DNA from: Monocercomonoides exilis | Lineage: Eukaryota > Preaxostyla > Oxymonadida > Polymastigidae | Assembly (NCBI GenBank): GCA_001643675.2 | Contig: LSRY02000021.1 | Location: 1,116,001-1,180,000 of the forward strand | Direction of reading: 5' to 3' | Length of the DNA stretch: 64,000 nucleotides | Shown here: one piece after another, positions 1 through 9,639 of the stretch | Layout of the letters: every line of letters begins with the position of its first letter | How positions within the stretch are numbered: position 1 is the first letter of the stretch | The notes under the pieces: generated by a model | Seen by the model: only the letters and a program-made list of their open reading frames with translations | What the model was told of the DNA's origin: nothing | The model's database searches: none | Position numbers and translations under genes: made by a program

Positions 1-132
1 AAAGCGAAAGTGGAGATGAAAGAAAGAATAAAAGAGAGAGTGAAAGAAGAAGAGAAGCTGAAAAAGACAGAGCAAGGACGAAAAAATGAATATTTGTGGA
101 TAGAGCATGCAGTTTTAATAATTAATGAATAA
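1..132 (+). CDS. Possible 3' end of a charged, coiled-coil-like gene
   Basis: Frame 1 is open from the first base of the window to a TAA at 130-132, giving 43 codons. The translation is rich in Lys, Glu and Arg (for example KERIKERVKEEEKLKKTEQ), like the end of a coiled-coil or low-complexity protein. The rest would lie outside the window. Purine-rich DNA gives open charged frames by chance, and no splice site or domain supports it. Low confidence. Confidence 0.3.
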   Translation, partial: KAKVEMKERIKERVKEEEKLKKTEQGRKNEYLWIEHAVLIINE

Positions 133-693
133 TTTTCACTTCACGTTTTTTATTTTTTATGATGAAAAACAAATTATTTCATGTAAAGTTACAAAAGAAA
201 AAACAAAACATTGGAATAGCGTATTTTGACTTTTAGTGATTTTACACATAAAGTCGTTTTATTTTATATTGTTATTTCACCAAATGTGAAAAAGCAACGA
301 GTAACAAATTGACAACAACCGAATGGAAAGCGTTTCAGAAAACTTCGGTTAAAAAAAGTGTTTCGTAAGTGTACTAATTATAAAGCAAAAGGATGTACTT
401 GATCGAATAGTTCAAAGTCCCTTCGAGAAAATATCTAAAAAAAGAGACAAGTCGATCATAACAACGAAAAAATCTGTCAATATCCAAATTGACTTCAATA
501 AATATTTAAATTTATCACAATAGACATATCAAAAAAATATGCACACTAATGAACAAAAGAAAAAGAAAAAAGAAGAGAAAGATAAGAAAAGAAAAAATTT
601 TGAAGTGAAAAGTTAAAAACACTATGCAAATAATAGATAAGAAAAGATAAAAAAAAATCAAACAACAAAAAACAAATAAATAAACACTCGTTT
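133..693. other. AT-rich intergenic stretch
   Basis: No gene or repeat is recognised. The stretch is A/T-rich and lies beyond the 3' end of the minus-strand GH2 gene, so it should contain that gene's 3' UTR and polyadenylation region. Confidence 0.5.
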
Positions 694-3600
694 CTATTCC
701 TGTTTCTCTGGCATCTGAAGTACCATCGGTTTGAGGTTGTACCCCTCAACCACAATGGCAAACCGATCGCCAAGCAGCAGCTTCTCGTCAAACTCGACAG
801 AAACTGTCTTTGAGAAGCTCGGCATCAGGCCGAACCAGTTGTCCTCGAAATACACAGGAAGCACCCGCTCAAGCAGAGAGTTGCTCTCTGAGAAGCGGTG
901 GATGCGCAAATGCACAAGAAGAAGAGGGTTTGGAGAGGTGTTGCGGAGTGTGATGTTGAAGCGAATGACAGAAGAAGATGAATTGCGCACAGGAGTGGCT
1001 GACCAGAAAGATAGGAGAGAGCGCGAAGGTTCTTTCTTCACTGTACTGGTGCTGACTTCAACAGTGCCATTTTCAATGGAAGTGAAATATCTCAAGCTTC
1101 TACTGTTAGAGCTTCCGCCTTCCCAATAGAAATTATCAGAAATAACAGTCTCGCCTCCGTTTCCGTCATTTTGCGTTACTTTCGTGGTGAGGAAAAAGTT
1201 TCTGTCAGACGGGAATTTCGGGGAAATGCCAGGGTTGGTGGTAACAAACGAAGATGAGACATCCACAACGGCGGATGTGTTGCTGTACTGCTTTCCATTA
1301 GGCAAATGCACCCACGCATATACTTTCACATCCTTCCACATTTTCCCCGCATTGTTAACAAGATATATCATCTTGCTGTGGAAGTTGTACATCAAGTTCA
1401 GCGGCTGGTTCGCCTTTTTGCAGCCAAAATAGCCTGCGTTCGTGTCAAAGAAGAAATCGTACGTCTGCCACACCATCGACGGCCAGCACGACTGGCTCAT
1501 CCACATCAGAAGCGCACTCGCCCCTTTCGAAGCATACCCTTCAAACATCGCCTTGTGGTTCTCGTAGTTCACAAACTGCGAACGCCACACAAACTCCTCA
1601 AACTCTGACGCTGGAACAAGCGCATTCCCTTGCTTGAACTTGCGGTCTTCACCGTAAAGTGTTGTTTCTCTGACGAATCGCGTTCCGTTCTGAGCAGAGC
1701 CCGAGGCAAAGTCGTGCAGGCCCCACATCAAGCCCCTCGGCCACAAGCCGTAGGACGGAATCATCTCGCGAATAGACTCAGCACTCGGCACATTCGGCAT
1801 CCCCATTTCAGAGTGAAACACACTCTGTCCATAGTTGTAGTAGTAATACGGGCCTTGCACTGTGTATGGGCCATTGCCCTGCAGCTCTACACCTTCCGAG
1901 GGATCAGCCGACGATCCCACGAAAAACCTGCTCCCGTCAAGATCAATCGTCGCCCTCTTCAGCGGATCATACAGCCCGCGAGGCGGCTGTCCTTCGTTTC
2001 TGCCGCAATAGAAGCACAAAGACGGATGCTTTCTCACAAATTTGACTTTATCCTTAGCGTTTTCAATGAACATCTTTTCGTCAGATGGCTCTGGACCATC
2101 CCATGGATTGGCTAGCCAGAAGTCGTCATGGATAAGAATGCCGTTTCTGTCGCACGCTGCATAAAACTCTTCGTCTCCTGTCATTCCGACCCAGTTGCGA
2201 ATCATTGTGAAGTGAGCCTCTTTGTGAAGCCGAACACGAGTTTCATAGTCTTCTGCCGTCCGACAGCGGAGCATCGACTCGTCCATCCCCCAGTTCCCAC
2301 CAGAGCAGAAGATTGGCTTCCCATTCACTCTGATGCGAAATACTCCTGATTTTGAAAACTCCAGTTCTCGCACACCTACATCAAACCAGCAGAAATCGCT
2401 GATTTCGTCACTTGGAGAATTGCTTCGTTCAGTTTCTGAAGTGTTCTTATTCTCATTTGCGATAAGTTCTCCTTCTCTTTCATTTCGTGACGATGAGACT
2501 ATTCTCGCTTTCACATTGCACTTGTACAGATACTGTTCTCCGTATCGATTGGGCCACCATAATCTCGGATTGGATAAAGTGGCATTGACTTCAATTGTTT
2601 TCGTTTCCAGTGATTCAAGCTTCACTGTAGTCACAAATAGCACATCGGTTCCTTCCAACGTGGCTCGGATTTCAGCTGTCAACGCGCCATAATTCTGCTC
2701 TTTATTACTCTGTTCTTCATCATTACTGTATGCCCCTAGTGCGTTCTGCACATCGCATCTGAATGTGAGAAGCGCCTTTTCTGGATTATCAACATCCTGA
2801 AGGTGCGTCTCTACCCATGGATCTCTAATAACAACATCACCTGTGAATGTCAGATACACATCATTGTAAATCCCTGTGTTCCTGCCTCGTATTGTCATTA
2901 CCCAATCCCATCCAATGCTCGCATGAATTGTCGGATTGTCTTTGCCCAGAATGCCTCCGTTGTGTCCTGCATAATCTGCTGTTTTGGTGTCCACTTCGCC
3001 CGGATGCTCGCATTTATGTATAAACACTGCGATGTGATTCAAGCACCCTTGTGGAATGCCATCCTGTTTTGCTGTTTCTGTGTCTGGCTTGTACTTTATA
3101 AGATGTGTGATGTCGTACCGCCCTCGTATGAATGCTCCTTCGATCCGCTTCCCCAGCCGCACTCCGTTCACCCACACATCTGCCTTCCAGTTAATCCCGT
3201 CGAAATTCAGCCAGCACCTCTTCCCTTTCAGCTTCTCGCTCACATCAAACGAGTCTCGGTACCAGAAGTCTGTTGTAAAGAACGAGTCTGATATCTGCAG
3301 TTGTTGGTCACCAAAGTTTGGATCTGGAATGGCACCTAAATTCAGATACGACACCAGAACAGTTCCTGGCACAGTCGCAATCACCCAATTATCATCGTCA
3401 TAATCCCCAAGAGAAATGCTTTCCCCAGTTTCGACCACCTCCGAAGCTCGCTGAAGCTTCCAGTTACCGCCAGACAGGTCTTGACGCATTCTTTCATTGT
3501 CAAATTGCGGCTGTGGAGATGGTTTCACAGTAAGTCCGTTTATCCCCATCACTTCAATCTGCTTAAGTCTTGTTTTCCCCGATTTAATAAACAGCTTTAT

Positions 3601-4551
3601 CATTGTTCCGTATACTGTATCGTTAAATGTAATATGTTGAATAGTGCTTTTTGAAGATGCTGCAGCCTCTTCATACACAGTCTTAAATACTGCTTTGTTG
3701 TTTTTTCTTTCTCCATCTGTACAATTGGACACTTCAATTGAATATGACTGTGGAATATATCCTTCGCTAAATGTTAGGGTAACTTCATGAATTTCGCTTA
3801 GTTCCCCAAAATCAACAATAAGCCATTCTGAGTGATTATTCAATGGCTCCCAATAATTCTCAAATAAAACATTTTTGGATTTCTCGGCATTTTCATTTGC
3901 TGCCCTTTTCTTTCCAAAAATGCTTTTGCCACTTTTATCAAAAATATCGAAAAGCGAAAATTGAATCATTCCTCCAAAGAATCCCTCCAAGTTTCCATTG
4001 TTTTGAGTAATATTGAGACAATAATAATTATATTTTGCAGGCTGTGTTAAATTAAAAGCATAAAGGTGATTGTATCCTTCTGAAAAAGTAAAATCAACTT
4101 TTGTGTCAAGAACAGTCCATTTATTACCATCAAAAGAACCAAGTAATTTCCATGACCGAGGATTTCGACTTGGACTTCCAGGAGAAGGAGAAATAACATA
4201 TGTTGACGGAAGTTTAGGTGGACCTGATATTTCAACTTTTATCCAAGTTTGTGGATGAATGCTGAGAAATGTGCTTTGTTGCGAAGAATTAAAAAGATGA
4301 TGAACTTTGTGAATGTTTGGCTGGTCTGAATATTGAGATGCAATTTTCGAAGACAGTGGTAAAGATGATGTACCGCATAGACCATTTGTTGCAAGATGGC
4401 CCGTGTTGAATTCATTTATTGAACTTGAATGATAAGCAGCTCTCAAATAAGCGATATTTCGAAGTTCTTGTGAATGCTCTCCAAGAATTTTAATATCAGG
4501 AAGAGATGAAACTTGCAGCTTAACGAGCACAATTGCAAAAAATAAAAACAT
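694..4551 (-). CDS. Secreted GH2 exo-beta-D-glucosaminidase-like glycoside hydrolase with discoidin domains
   Basis: A single-exon 1,285-aa protein. Residues 1-17 look like a signal peptide (MFLFFAIVLVKLQVSSL), so it is probably secreted or lysosomal. Two F5/8 type C (discoidin-like) carbohydrate-binding domains follow, at roughly 30-205 and 225-345. From about 365 comes a GH2 sugar-binding, Ig-like and TIM-barrel arrangement. The putative acid/base is Glu853 in the motif CGRNEG, and the putative nucleophile is Glu915 in FHSEMGMPNVPS. Both match the exo-beta-glucosaminidase/mannosidase branch of GH2. A C-terminal Ig-like domain (LPVYFEDNWFGLMPS) closes the protein. The family removes terminal glucosamine or related sugars from glycans such as chitosan. 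Exact substrate is inferred. The ATG at 4551 starts the signal peptide. The stop is TAG; the frame stays open 11 more codons to a TGA. It is divergent from MFAP1. Confidence 0.9.
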   Translation of the reverse strand: MFLFFAIVLVKLQVSSLPDIKILGEHSQELRNIAYLRAAYHSSSINEFNTGHLATNGLCGTSSLPLSSKIASQYSDQPNIHKVHHLFNSSQQSTFLSIHPQTWIKVEISGPPKLPSTYVISPSPGSPSRNPRSWKLLGSFDGNKWTVLDTKVDFTFSEGYNHLYAFNLTQPAKYNYYCLNITQNNGNLEGFFGGMIQFSLFDIFDKSGKSIFGKKRAANENAEKSKNVLFENYWEPLNNHSEWLIVDFGELSEIHEVTLTFSEGYIPQSYSIEVSNCTDGERKNNKAVFKTVYEEAAASSKSTIQHITFNDTVYGTMIKLFIKSGKTRLKQIEVMGINGLTVKPSPQPQFDNERMRQDLSGGNWKLQRASEVVETGESISLGDYDDDNWVIATVPGTVLVSYLNLGAIPDPNFGDQQLQISDSFFTTDFWYRDSFDVSEKLKGKRCWLNFDGINWKADVWVNGVRLGKRIEGAFIRGRYDITHLIKYKPDTETAKQDGIPQGCLNHIAVFIHKCEHPGEVDTKTADYAGHNGGILGKDNPTIHASIGWDWVMTIRGRNTGIYNDVYLTFTGDVVIRDPWVETHLQDVDNPEKALLTFRCDVQNALGAYSNDEEQSNKEQNYGALTAEIRATLEGTDVLFVTTVKLESLETKTIEVNATLSNPRLWWPNRYGEQYLYKCNVKARIVSSSRNEREGELIANENKNTSETERSNSPSDEISDFCWFDVGVRELEFSKSGVFRIRVNGKPIFCSGGNWGMDESMLRCRTAEDYETRVRLHKEAHFTMIRNWVGMTGDEEFYAACDRNGILIHDDFWLANPWDGPEPSDEKMFIENAKDKVKFVRKHPSLCFYCGRNEGQPPRGLYDPLKRATIDLDGSRFFVGSSADPSEGVELQGNGPYTVQGPYYYYNYGQSVFHSEMGMPNVPSAESIREMIPSYGLWPRGLMWGLHDFASGSAQNGTRFVRETTLYGEDRKFKQGNALVPASEFEEFVWRSQFVNYENHKAMFEGYASKGASALLMWMSQSCWPSMVWQTYDFFFDTNAGYFGCKKANQPLNLMYNFHSKMIYLVNNAGKMWKDVKVYAWVHLPNGKQYSNTSAVVDVSSSFVTTNPGISPKFPSDRNFFLTTKVTQNDGNGGETVISDNFYWEGGSSNSRSLRYFTSIENGTVEVSTSTVKKEPSRSLLSFWSATPVRNSSSSVIRFNITLRNTSPNPLLLVHLRIHRFSESNSLLERVLPVYFEDNWFGLMPSFSKTVSVEFDEKLLLGDRFAIVVEGYNLKPMVLQMPEKQE

Positions 4552-5147
4552 GAATAAATAAAGAAATAAATGTTTATTTCCGATCTTTTATGATCTCTAC
4601 AATAAAGTTTTTTAAAAGTTGAATCGAATAGATTATTTATGAAAAATAAATATCACTTCATTTCTTATTCACAAACTCACATGCGCAGAAAAGAAAGGAT
4701 AAGAAAAGAAAATTGAGAAGCTTGTTTTTAATGATTTTTATTTTTTTAACTTTCAGTGAAAATCTCAAAACCTCAAAAACATCTTTAGGAATTTCTAATA
4801 AAAATGAACTAATGTTTTTTTATCAAAATTCAAAATAAAAATATTTTATATTCGTTGATGAAATCACTATTAATTTTGTATCTATTCATTGAATTCAATG
4901 AAAACTTGCTTTCAATCGTTTTCGATTTCAAACAAACATATTTAACATAGAAACATGCAATAGTTTTTATAGTAGAAATATCGAAATAGTTAATTATTAA
5001 TTTGTTATTCATGAAATAATTGTGAATTCTTTCAAATCAAATGTGAAAAAATTCAAGAACAAAATAGAATAAATGAAATAAAACGGGGAAAAAAATTAGT
5101 ATATAAACAATTATTTCTTTTTCAACACTTTTGAAAAACAATTATAT
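4552..5147. other. Divergent intergenic region between the GH2 gene and MFAP1
   Basis: AT-rich DNA holding the upstream regions of two divergent genes. Only short chance frames were seen and nothing in it is recognised. The last part before MFAP1 is a dispersed repeat, listed separately. Confidence 0.5.
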
Positions 5148-5335
5148 TTGGGGCATAATTCTTTAATTTTTAAAAAAAAACAACAATTTGTTCCAAACTT
5201 TTTCCACAATCTTATCACGAGAAATATTTCATTCTCATATCAAAAAAACATAGGAAAATTTTCAAAATTAAGAAATTAATTAAATGTGCAGAATGGAACA
5301 AAATTTATAAAGCAAAAAATATCGTCCCATTTGTA
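5148..5335. repeat. Dispersed repeat, copy 1 (abuts the MFAP1 start codon)
   Basis: About 185 bp that align by eye, in the same orientation, with 26551-26730. The shared core CAACAATTTGTTCCAAACTT is followed by TTTTCCACAA and later by AATGGAACAAAATT. The copies differ by scattered substitutions and small gaps. No coding potential. This copy ends only a few bases before the MFAP1 ATG at 5339, so MFAP1's immediate 5' region is repeat-derived. Confidence 0.75.
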
Positions 5336-5338
5336 CAA

Positions 5339-6559
5339 ATGCCCCTTTATTTTATTAAGTTAAAATTATCGCTGGACTCAGAAAGCAGTGAGTGGGAAGA
5401 AATTTCAGAAGAAGAGGAGGAGGAACCTCAAAACGTTTGATAATTATATTTTTTCTACGTGCATTTGAATCTGAATTTAAATTCCTTTGGGAAATAGCAA
5501 AATGCATTTAACGTCAGAAGGCCACTGTTAAAACCTGTATTTATTCCTAGGCTTGTCAATGCTTATTTACATTAATAATATTTTCTTTTTTAGAGGACAA
5601 AGGGCTACTCTTTCTCAACAAGCTGAAATCATTTCAGCAAAAGAAGAGGATAACGACGAAGAGGCGTATAGATTAGCGGTATTCTTTTTATTTGCAGCTT
5701 TTCATTATTGACTTTATTTAAACAAAGGAATTAGAAAAGGAAAAAAAAGCTGAAGTCATTTATGCAAACATTTTGAGTGAAAAAGCTGCTGAAGAGGAAG
5801 CAAAAAAAGCAGTGGATGGTACGATAATTCAAAATAAAATTTTTAAAATATGATCCTTTTTGTTTATCAAGATGGCTCGAATTTGATAGATGATACAGAC
5901 AAAGATGATGATGAAGTTGAATATGAAATGTGGCGTCAACGCGAACTTTCAAGAATTCAAAGAACTATTCAAGAAAGAGAAGACTTTTTCAAACAACAAG
6001 AAGAACTTACACATAGAGACCAAATGACCGAAGAAGAAAGAAAGTATTACATTTTCTATTACGTTGTTCCATGTTTTATATTTTCAATAAATAAACCTTT
6101 TTTCTAACTTAGTGCAATCGAAGAATTGCATTTGAAAGAAGCAGCTGAAAAGCAACCAAAAAGAAAATGGAAGTTTCTTCAAAAATATTATCATAAAGGT
6201 GCCTTTTTCCAAGGAGAAGATGAGATTTATGAAAGGGATTATTCAAAGCCAACTGGTGAAGATCGTTTTGATAAGGAAAATCTTCCTGGAGTGATGCAGG
6301 TTTGTCATTACTATTAATTTTTGTTGTTTTTGAACAATATTTCAAACATGTTTATAACCTTGCGATAACTGAAATTTATCATTTAATTTTTTTTTTCTTT
6401 TACCCTTAGAAAAAGAGATGGGGATTGAAAAGCAATACAAAATATACACATCTTGTGGCAGAAGATACCACACGATTTGATGATAACCTATTTTTGGAGG
6501 GGCAATTGCAAAAAACGAAAAGAGGAAGAGAAAACCCAAAAGAAGAAAGAAGAAAGTGA
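5339..6559 (+). CDS. MFAP1: MFAP1-like spliceosomal protein, seven exons
   Basis: Exons 5339-5434, 5498-5550, 5594-5679, 5728-5818, 5872-6042, 6113-6299 and 6410-6559 join in frame to 277 aa ending in TGA. The acidic start (ESSEWEEISEEEEEEPQ), the LLKPVFIPRGQRATL segment, the YEMWRQRELSRIQR helix and the conserved core KFLQKYYHKGAFF with NTKYTHLVAEDTTRFD are the MFAP1 signature. MFAP1 is a nuclear protein of the spliceosomal B complex. Human MFAP1 is 439 aa, so this is a shortened form lacking much of the N-terminal acidic region. Introns are 37-110 nt. The intron after 5550 needs a GC donor (GCTTGT) to keep the frame, so it is a GC-AG intron. Its 3' end faces MAT1, 181 bp away. Confidence 0.9.
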
Positions 6560-6740
6560 AATTTTTATATTTGTTCGATATCAACTCACTTCAAAATCAT
6601 TTCATTAAAATACAAAGAAAAAAAGTTTATTTGTTTTGAAGCTAGCATGTTTTTGCTATCTATTTATAAAATAAAAGAAGAAAAACACAAAGTTTAGAAA
6701 TGAGTAAATATTGCGAAGGAAAAAAAGCCGAATCTCCATA

Positions 6741-7943
6741 TCAATGAACATCCGACGTTGAAGAAGCATCCTTCTTCTTTTTCTTCTTCTTCACTTTTGT
6801 CCCTTTGGCAAAAATTGACGCTAGATATTCTTGATAACAACGTATAGATGGGGCATCTGAATCGCATCCTCCTCCTCTTAAAGCTAATTCTATTTCATCT
6901 CTTATAAACATAATAAAAAAATTTTTTAATGAAAATTAAATAAAACAAAGAAAATTCAAAATATCATTTGCAAACAAAGAAAGTGGATTTCCGCTTTTGT
7001 CTTTCCGATGGCGGAACGCTGCAATTGAAGCAGAATCGAGTGATTTTACAGATGCATCAACAGGCCTTGGATACTCTTCATTCTGCATTATTTGCCTCGA
7101 AAGTGCAAGAAGACGCTCCTCCGCAAGAGAAATGGCAGCTGATGCTTTTTCTGGGATTGTAGCTGGAAATTTTGGTGCAACGGTTTCTGATGCATTTTCT
7201 TCTTCCTGCGCTACATCCTCGGATTTCTCCCCATTCTCTGTTTGAGCATCTGAATTTTGCTTTGGCTTTGCTGAAGTTGAAATTGATGAAAATACAGAAA
7301 TTAAATGCGATGTGGAAGATTCATTTGTGCTGTCCAAAGAAAGCGGTGTCAATTGCATCCCTTCTGCAAGATGCTTTGCCATTTCATTCTTTCTTTTTTG
7401 CTCTTCTTCCAATTTAGAAAGTTGCTCTTCAATATAACGTTGGCGCTTTTCTTCCTGATCACGCCTTTCTTGCTCTAGGTCATGAGCCATCTTTTTCATA
7501 AGTTCTTTTCTTTCGATCTGACGGTGAGCTATGCGTGCAGCATTTGCATGCTCAAATTTGCTTAACTGTTCTTTTGTTGAGGCAACTTCAAAATCATTTA
7601 CAAGATTAAATACATAATCCTCTAGTTGTTCCTGATATGAATCATATTCTTGCTGAGATTTAAAGTCAGAAGGTTGAAGAGAAAATAAATTCGAAAGTTG
7701 CTTTCTAATTGCAATTTCTTTATGCATCATTTGATCATCAAACAAAAAAGACTGTGATGTGATTTGACCTTTTCTTATCGGCTTCGCGCAAACGGGGCAT
7801 AAAACTGTTCCAGTTGTTGATGAAGTTGAAAAAAGACGTTGAAGACAATCAAAACATATTTTATGATTGCACGGGAGTGTTTCGAGTTGAAATGTTGGAT
7901 TGAGATATGAACTTCCTTTGCAAACAGAACATGTGAGGTTCAT
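6741..7943 (-). CDS. MAT1: MAT1/Tfb3-like CDK-activating kinase assembly factor, two exons
   Basis: Exon 1 is 7943-6976 and exon 2 is 6900-6741. They join at a 75-nt GTTTGC...AAG intron to give 375 aa with a TGA stop. Residues 5-52 form an N-terminal C3HC4 RING (CSVC, CNHKICFDCL, CPVC). The MAT1 homology region follows (KEIAIRKQL...YDSYQEQLEDYVFNLVNDF), then a long charged coiled coil of about residues 120-200. The short C-terminal exon (RCYQEYLASIF) corresponds to the hydrophobic cyclin-H/CDK7-binding tail. MAT1 joins CDK7 and cyclin H in the CDK-activating kinase module of TFIIH. RING, middle and tail occur in family order, so the call is firm. Confidence 0.9.
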
Positions 7944-8185
7944 TCATCAACCAACAAAAAAGTTGGAAAAAAATAATTTATGATGGTTTGCTATTTCACA
8001 TAAACTTTTTTGTTTCATCCAATTTTTCACAACCAATCAAATAAGAATGAGCATATGAGAAAGCGTTTGTTATTGAAAATATCAACGATTTCTATTATTA
8101 AACACATGTTTGAATTTTATCATTGCATTGGAAAACATTAACAAGCTTTCATTCATTCAATTAAGTGTTTAATTCTTTTTTTTTT
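7944..8185. other. MAT1 upstream region ending in the Merlin insertion T-tract
   Basis: AT-rich DNA upstream of MAT1, ending in a run of T (8175-8185) that directly borders the first Merlin copy. T runs also lie between the two copies (5 T) and after the second (11089-11099), so the target was an oligo-T tract. Confidence 0.6.
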
Positions 8186-9634
8186 GGCAAAAGGGTATTA
8201 TACCGGAACATTCAAAAACACATCCAATCTGTTAATAACTATTTATGATAAGTAATTATGCTATTTTAACTTGTTAATTTTGTGCGGAAACTCGTTAAAA
8301 AATTATTTTGTAAATTTTATGATCAAAAAATTTTTCACAATTTAAGGGAATGATCAACATTTTTTCTTGGCTGAACCAAATTTGATCTTGAAAGATCGAA
8401 CGATTTCATTGATGAATCGCACATTTTATGACGAAGAGAAAGCATGGAATTGGTATTTCACAGTGCTGCGAGATGGAATTGCACCAATATGTCGAATTCA
8501 CAAAATAGAAAAAAATTGCAGAATGGAAGAAGGATACAGATATTGGATTTGTTCCATATGTAGAAAATTCAAAAGTTCCGTTCATGAAGGAACAGTATTC
8601 GAAAATATGAAAAAGCCACTTGGAATTACTCTGCTTGTATTACTATATCTCTGGTTGAAAATCCCAATCAAAACTGTTTCAATGTTATTGTCCGTGAACA
8701 GAAAAACTAAATCATATTGGGCTAGTGTAATGAGGCGCTGTTGCATGGGGATTTGGAACAGAAACCAGCACTAAATCGGAGGAGAGGGGAAGATTGTGGA
8801 GATAGATGAAGCAATCTGGAAAAGAAGGAAATACCAAAAAGGAAGAAAGAAGAAATTGATTTGGATTTTTGGAGGAGTCGAAAGGTTAGAAGGTGGAGGA
8901 GCAGGTGATAGATTTATGATGATAGTACCAGACAGAACCAAAGATACACTGATTCCAATAATTCTGGATCAAATCAAATTCGGAACAAAGATATATTCTG
9001 ACAAATGGAAAGCTTACCAATGTTTAAGTACGTTTGGTTATTTACATGAAACAGTCTGCCACAAGCGGGAATTCTTCAATAAAGAGAATAAGGCTTGTAC
9101 AAACACAATTGAAGGGTTATGGAAGCATTTAAGGTCATCTTTTCCTCGGTCTGGAATGAGAATAAAATATCTCGCCGATCAGATTGCAATGTTTTTGGTG
9201 AAAAGTTCATTGAAGCTTGAGTTTGAAGATGTGATGAAAGAGTTGATTTATTATGAACCTGTTGAATTGATTGAAGAGGAAAATGAAATTATTGAAGAAA
9301 TGGTTGAAGAAGAAATCCCAGATGCAGAAGATATTCTTCCTGAAATTGAAGATGATAAAGATTTTGATCCATTTGGAGCAGGAGACGGAGAAAGTTCTAC
9401 CGAATATAGCCCTTCAGAATAATTTTTCATTTCATTTACAAATAATTTTTTCATTATATCCATATAAAAATATCATGTCCCAGAATAATTTTTTATAATT
9501 TTGAAAATTTATTATTTCAACACAGAATGATTTCCTCACTCTGATATTTTGTATGAATAAATATAATACTATGATAAATACTTTTATCATAAAATAAAGC
9601 TAATTCTGATGTACCGGTATAGTACCCATTTGCC
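8186..9634 (+). mobile_element. Merlin/ISXO2-type DNA transposon, copy 1
   Basis: A 1,449-bp element with imperfect 29-bp terminal inverted repeats. The left end begins GGCAAAAGGGTATTATACCG and the inverted right end begins GGCAAATGGGTACTATACCG. It carries one ISXO2-type DDE transposase frame. GG-starting ends and this transposase family are typical of Merlin (IS1016-like) elements. Oligo-T on both sides hides the exact target duplication; Merlin elements usually make 8-9 bp. It is followed by TTTTT and then an apparently identical second copy. Confidence 0.85.
8367..9422 (+). pseudogene. ISXO2-like transposase of Merlin copy 1, interrupted by one in-frame TAA
   Basis: The frame runs about 350 codons with a single stop, TAA at 8772-8774. 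Everything before and after it is in the same frame. Upstream are a short Cys-containing region (CRIHK...CSICRKF) and a helical region. Downstream lies the DDE domain: Asp in VEIDEAIW, Asp in YSDKWKAY and Glu in NTIEGLWKHLR. The ATG at 8412 is the first in-frame ATG; the frame itself opens further upstream. The C-terminus is very acidic. The TAA sits where family members read straight into the GG.G..VEID segment. Either this copy is inactive, or the stop is read through or decoded as an amino acid. The terminal stop is TAA at 9420. Confidence 0.8.
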
Positions 9635-9639
9635 TTTTT

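Noticed and set aside
694-696. Idea that TAG and TAA are glutamine codons throughout this genome
   Set aside because: Long host genes (ATG4, coiled-coil protein, kinase, GH2) contain no internal TAR codon. The Arf-like gene stops at TAA exactly where the family ends. Only mobile or decayed DNA shows internal TAR.
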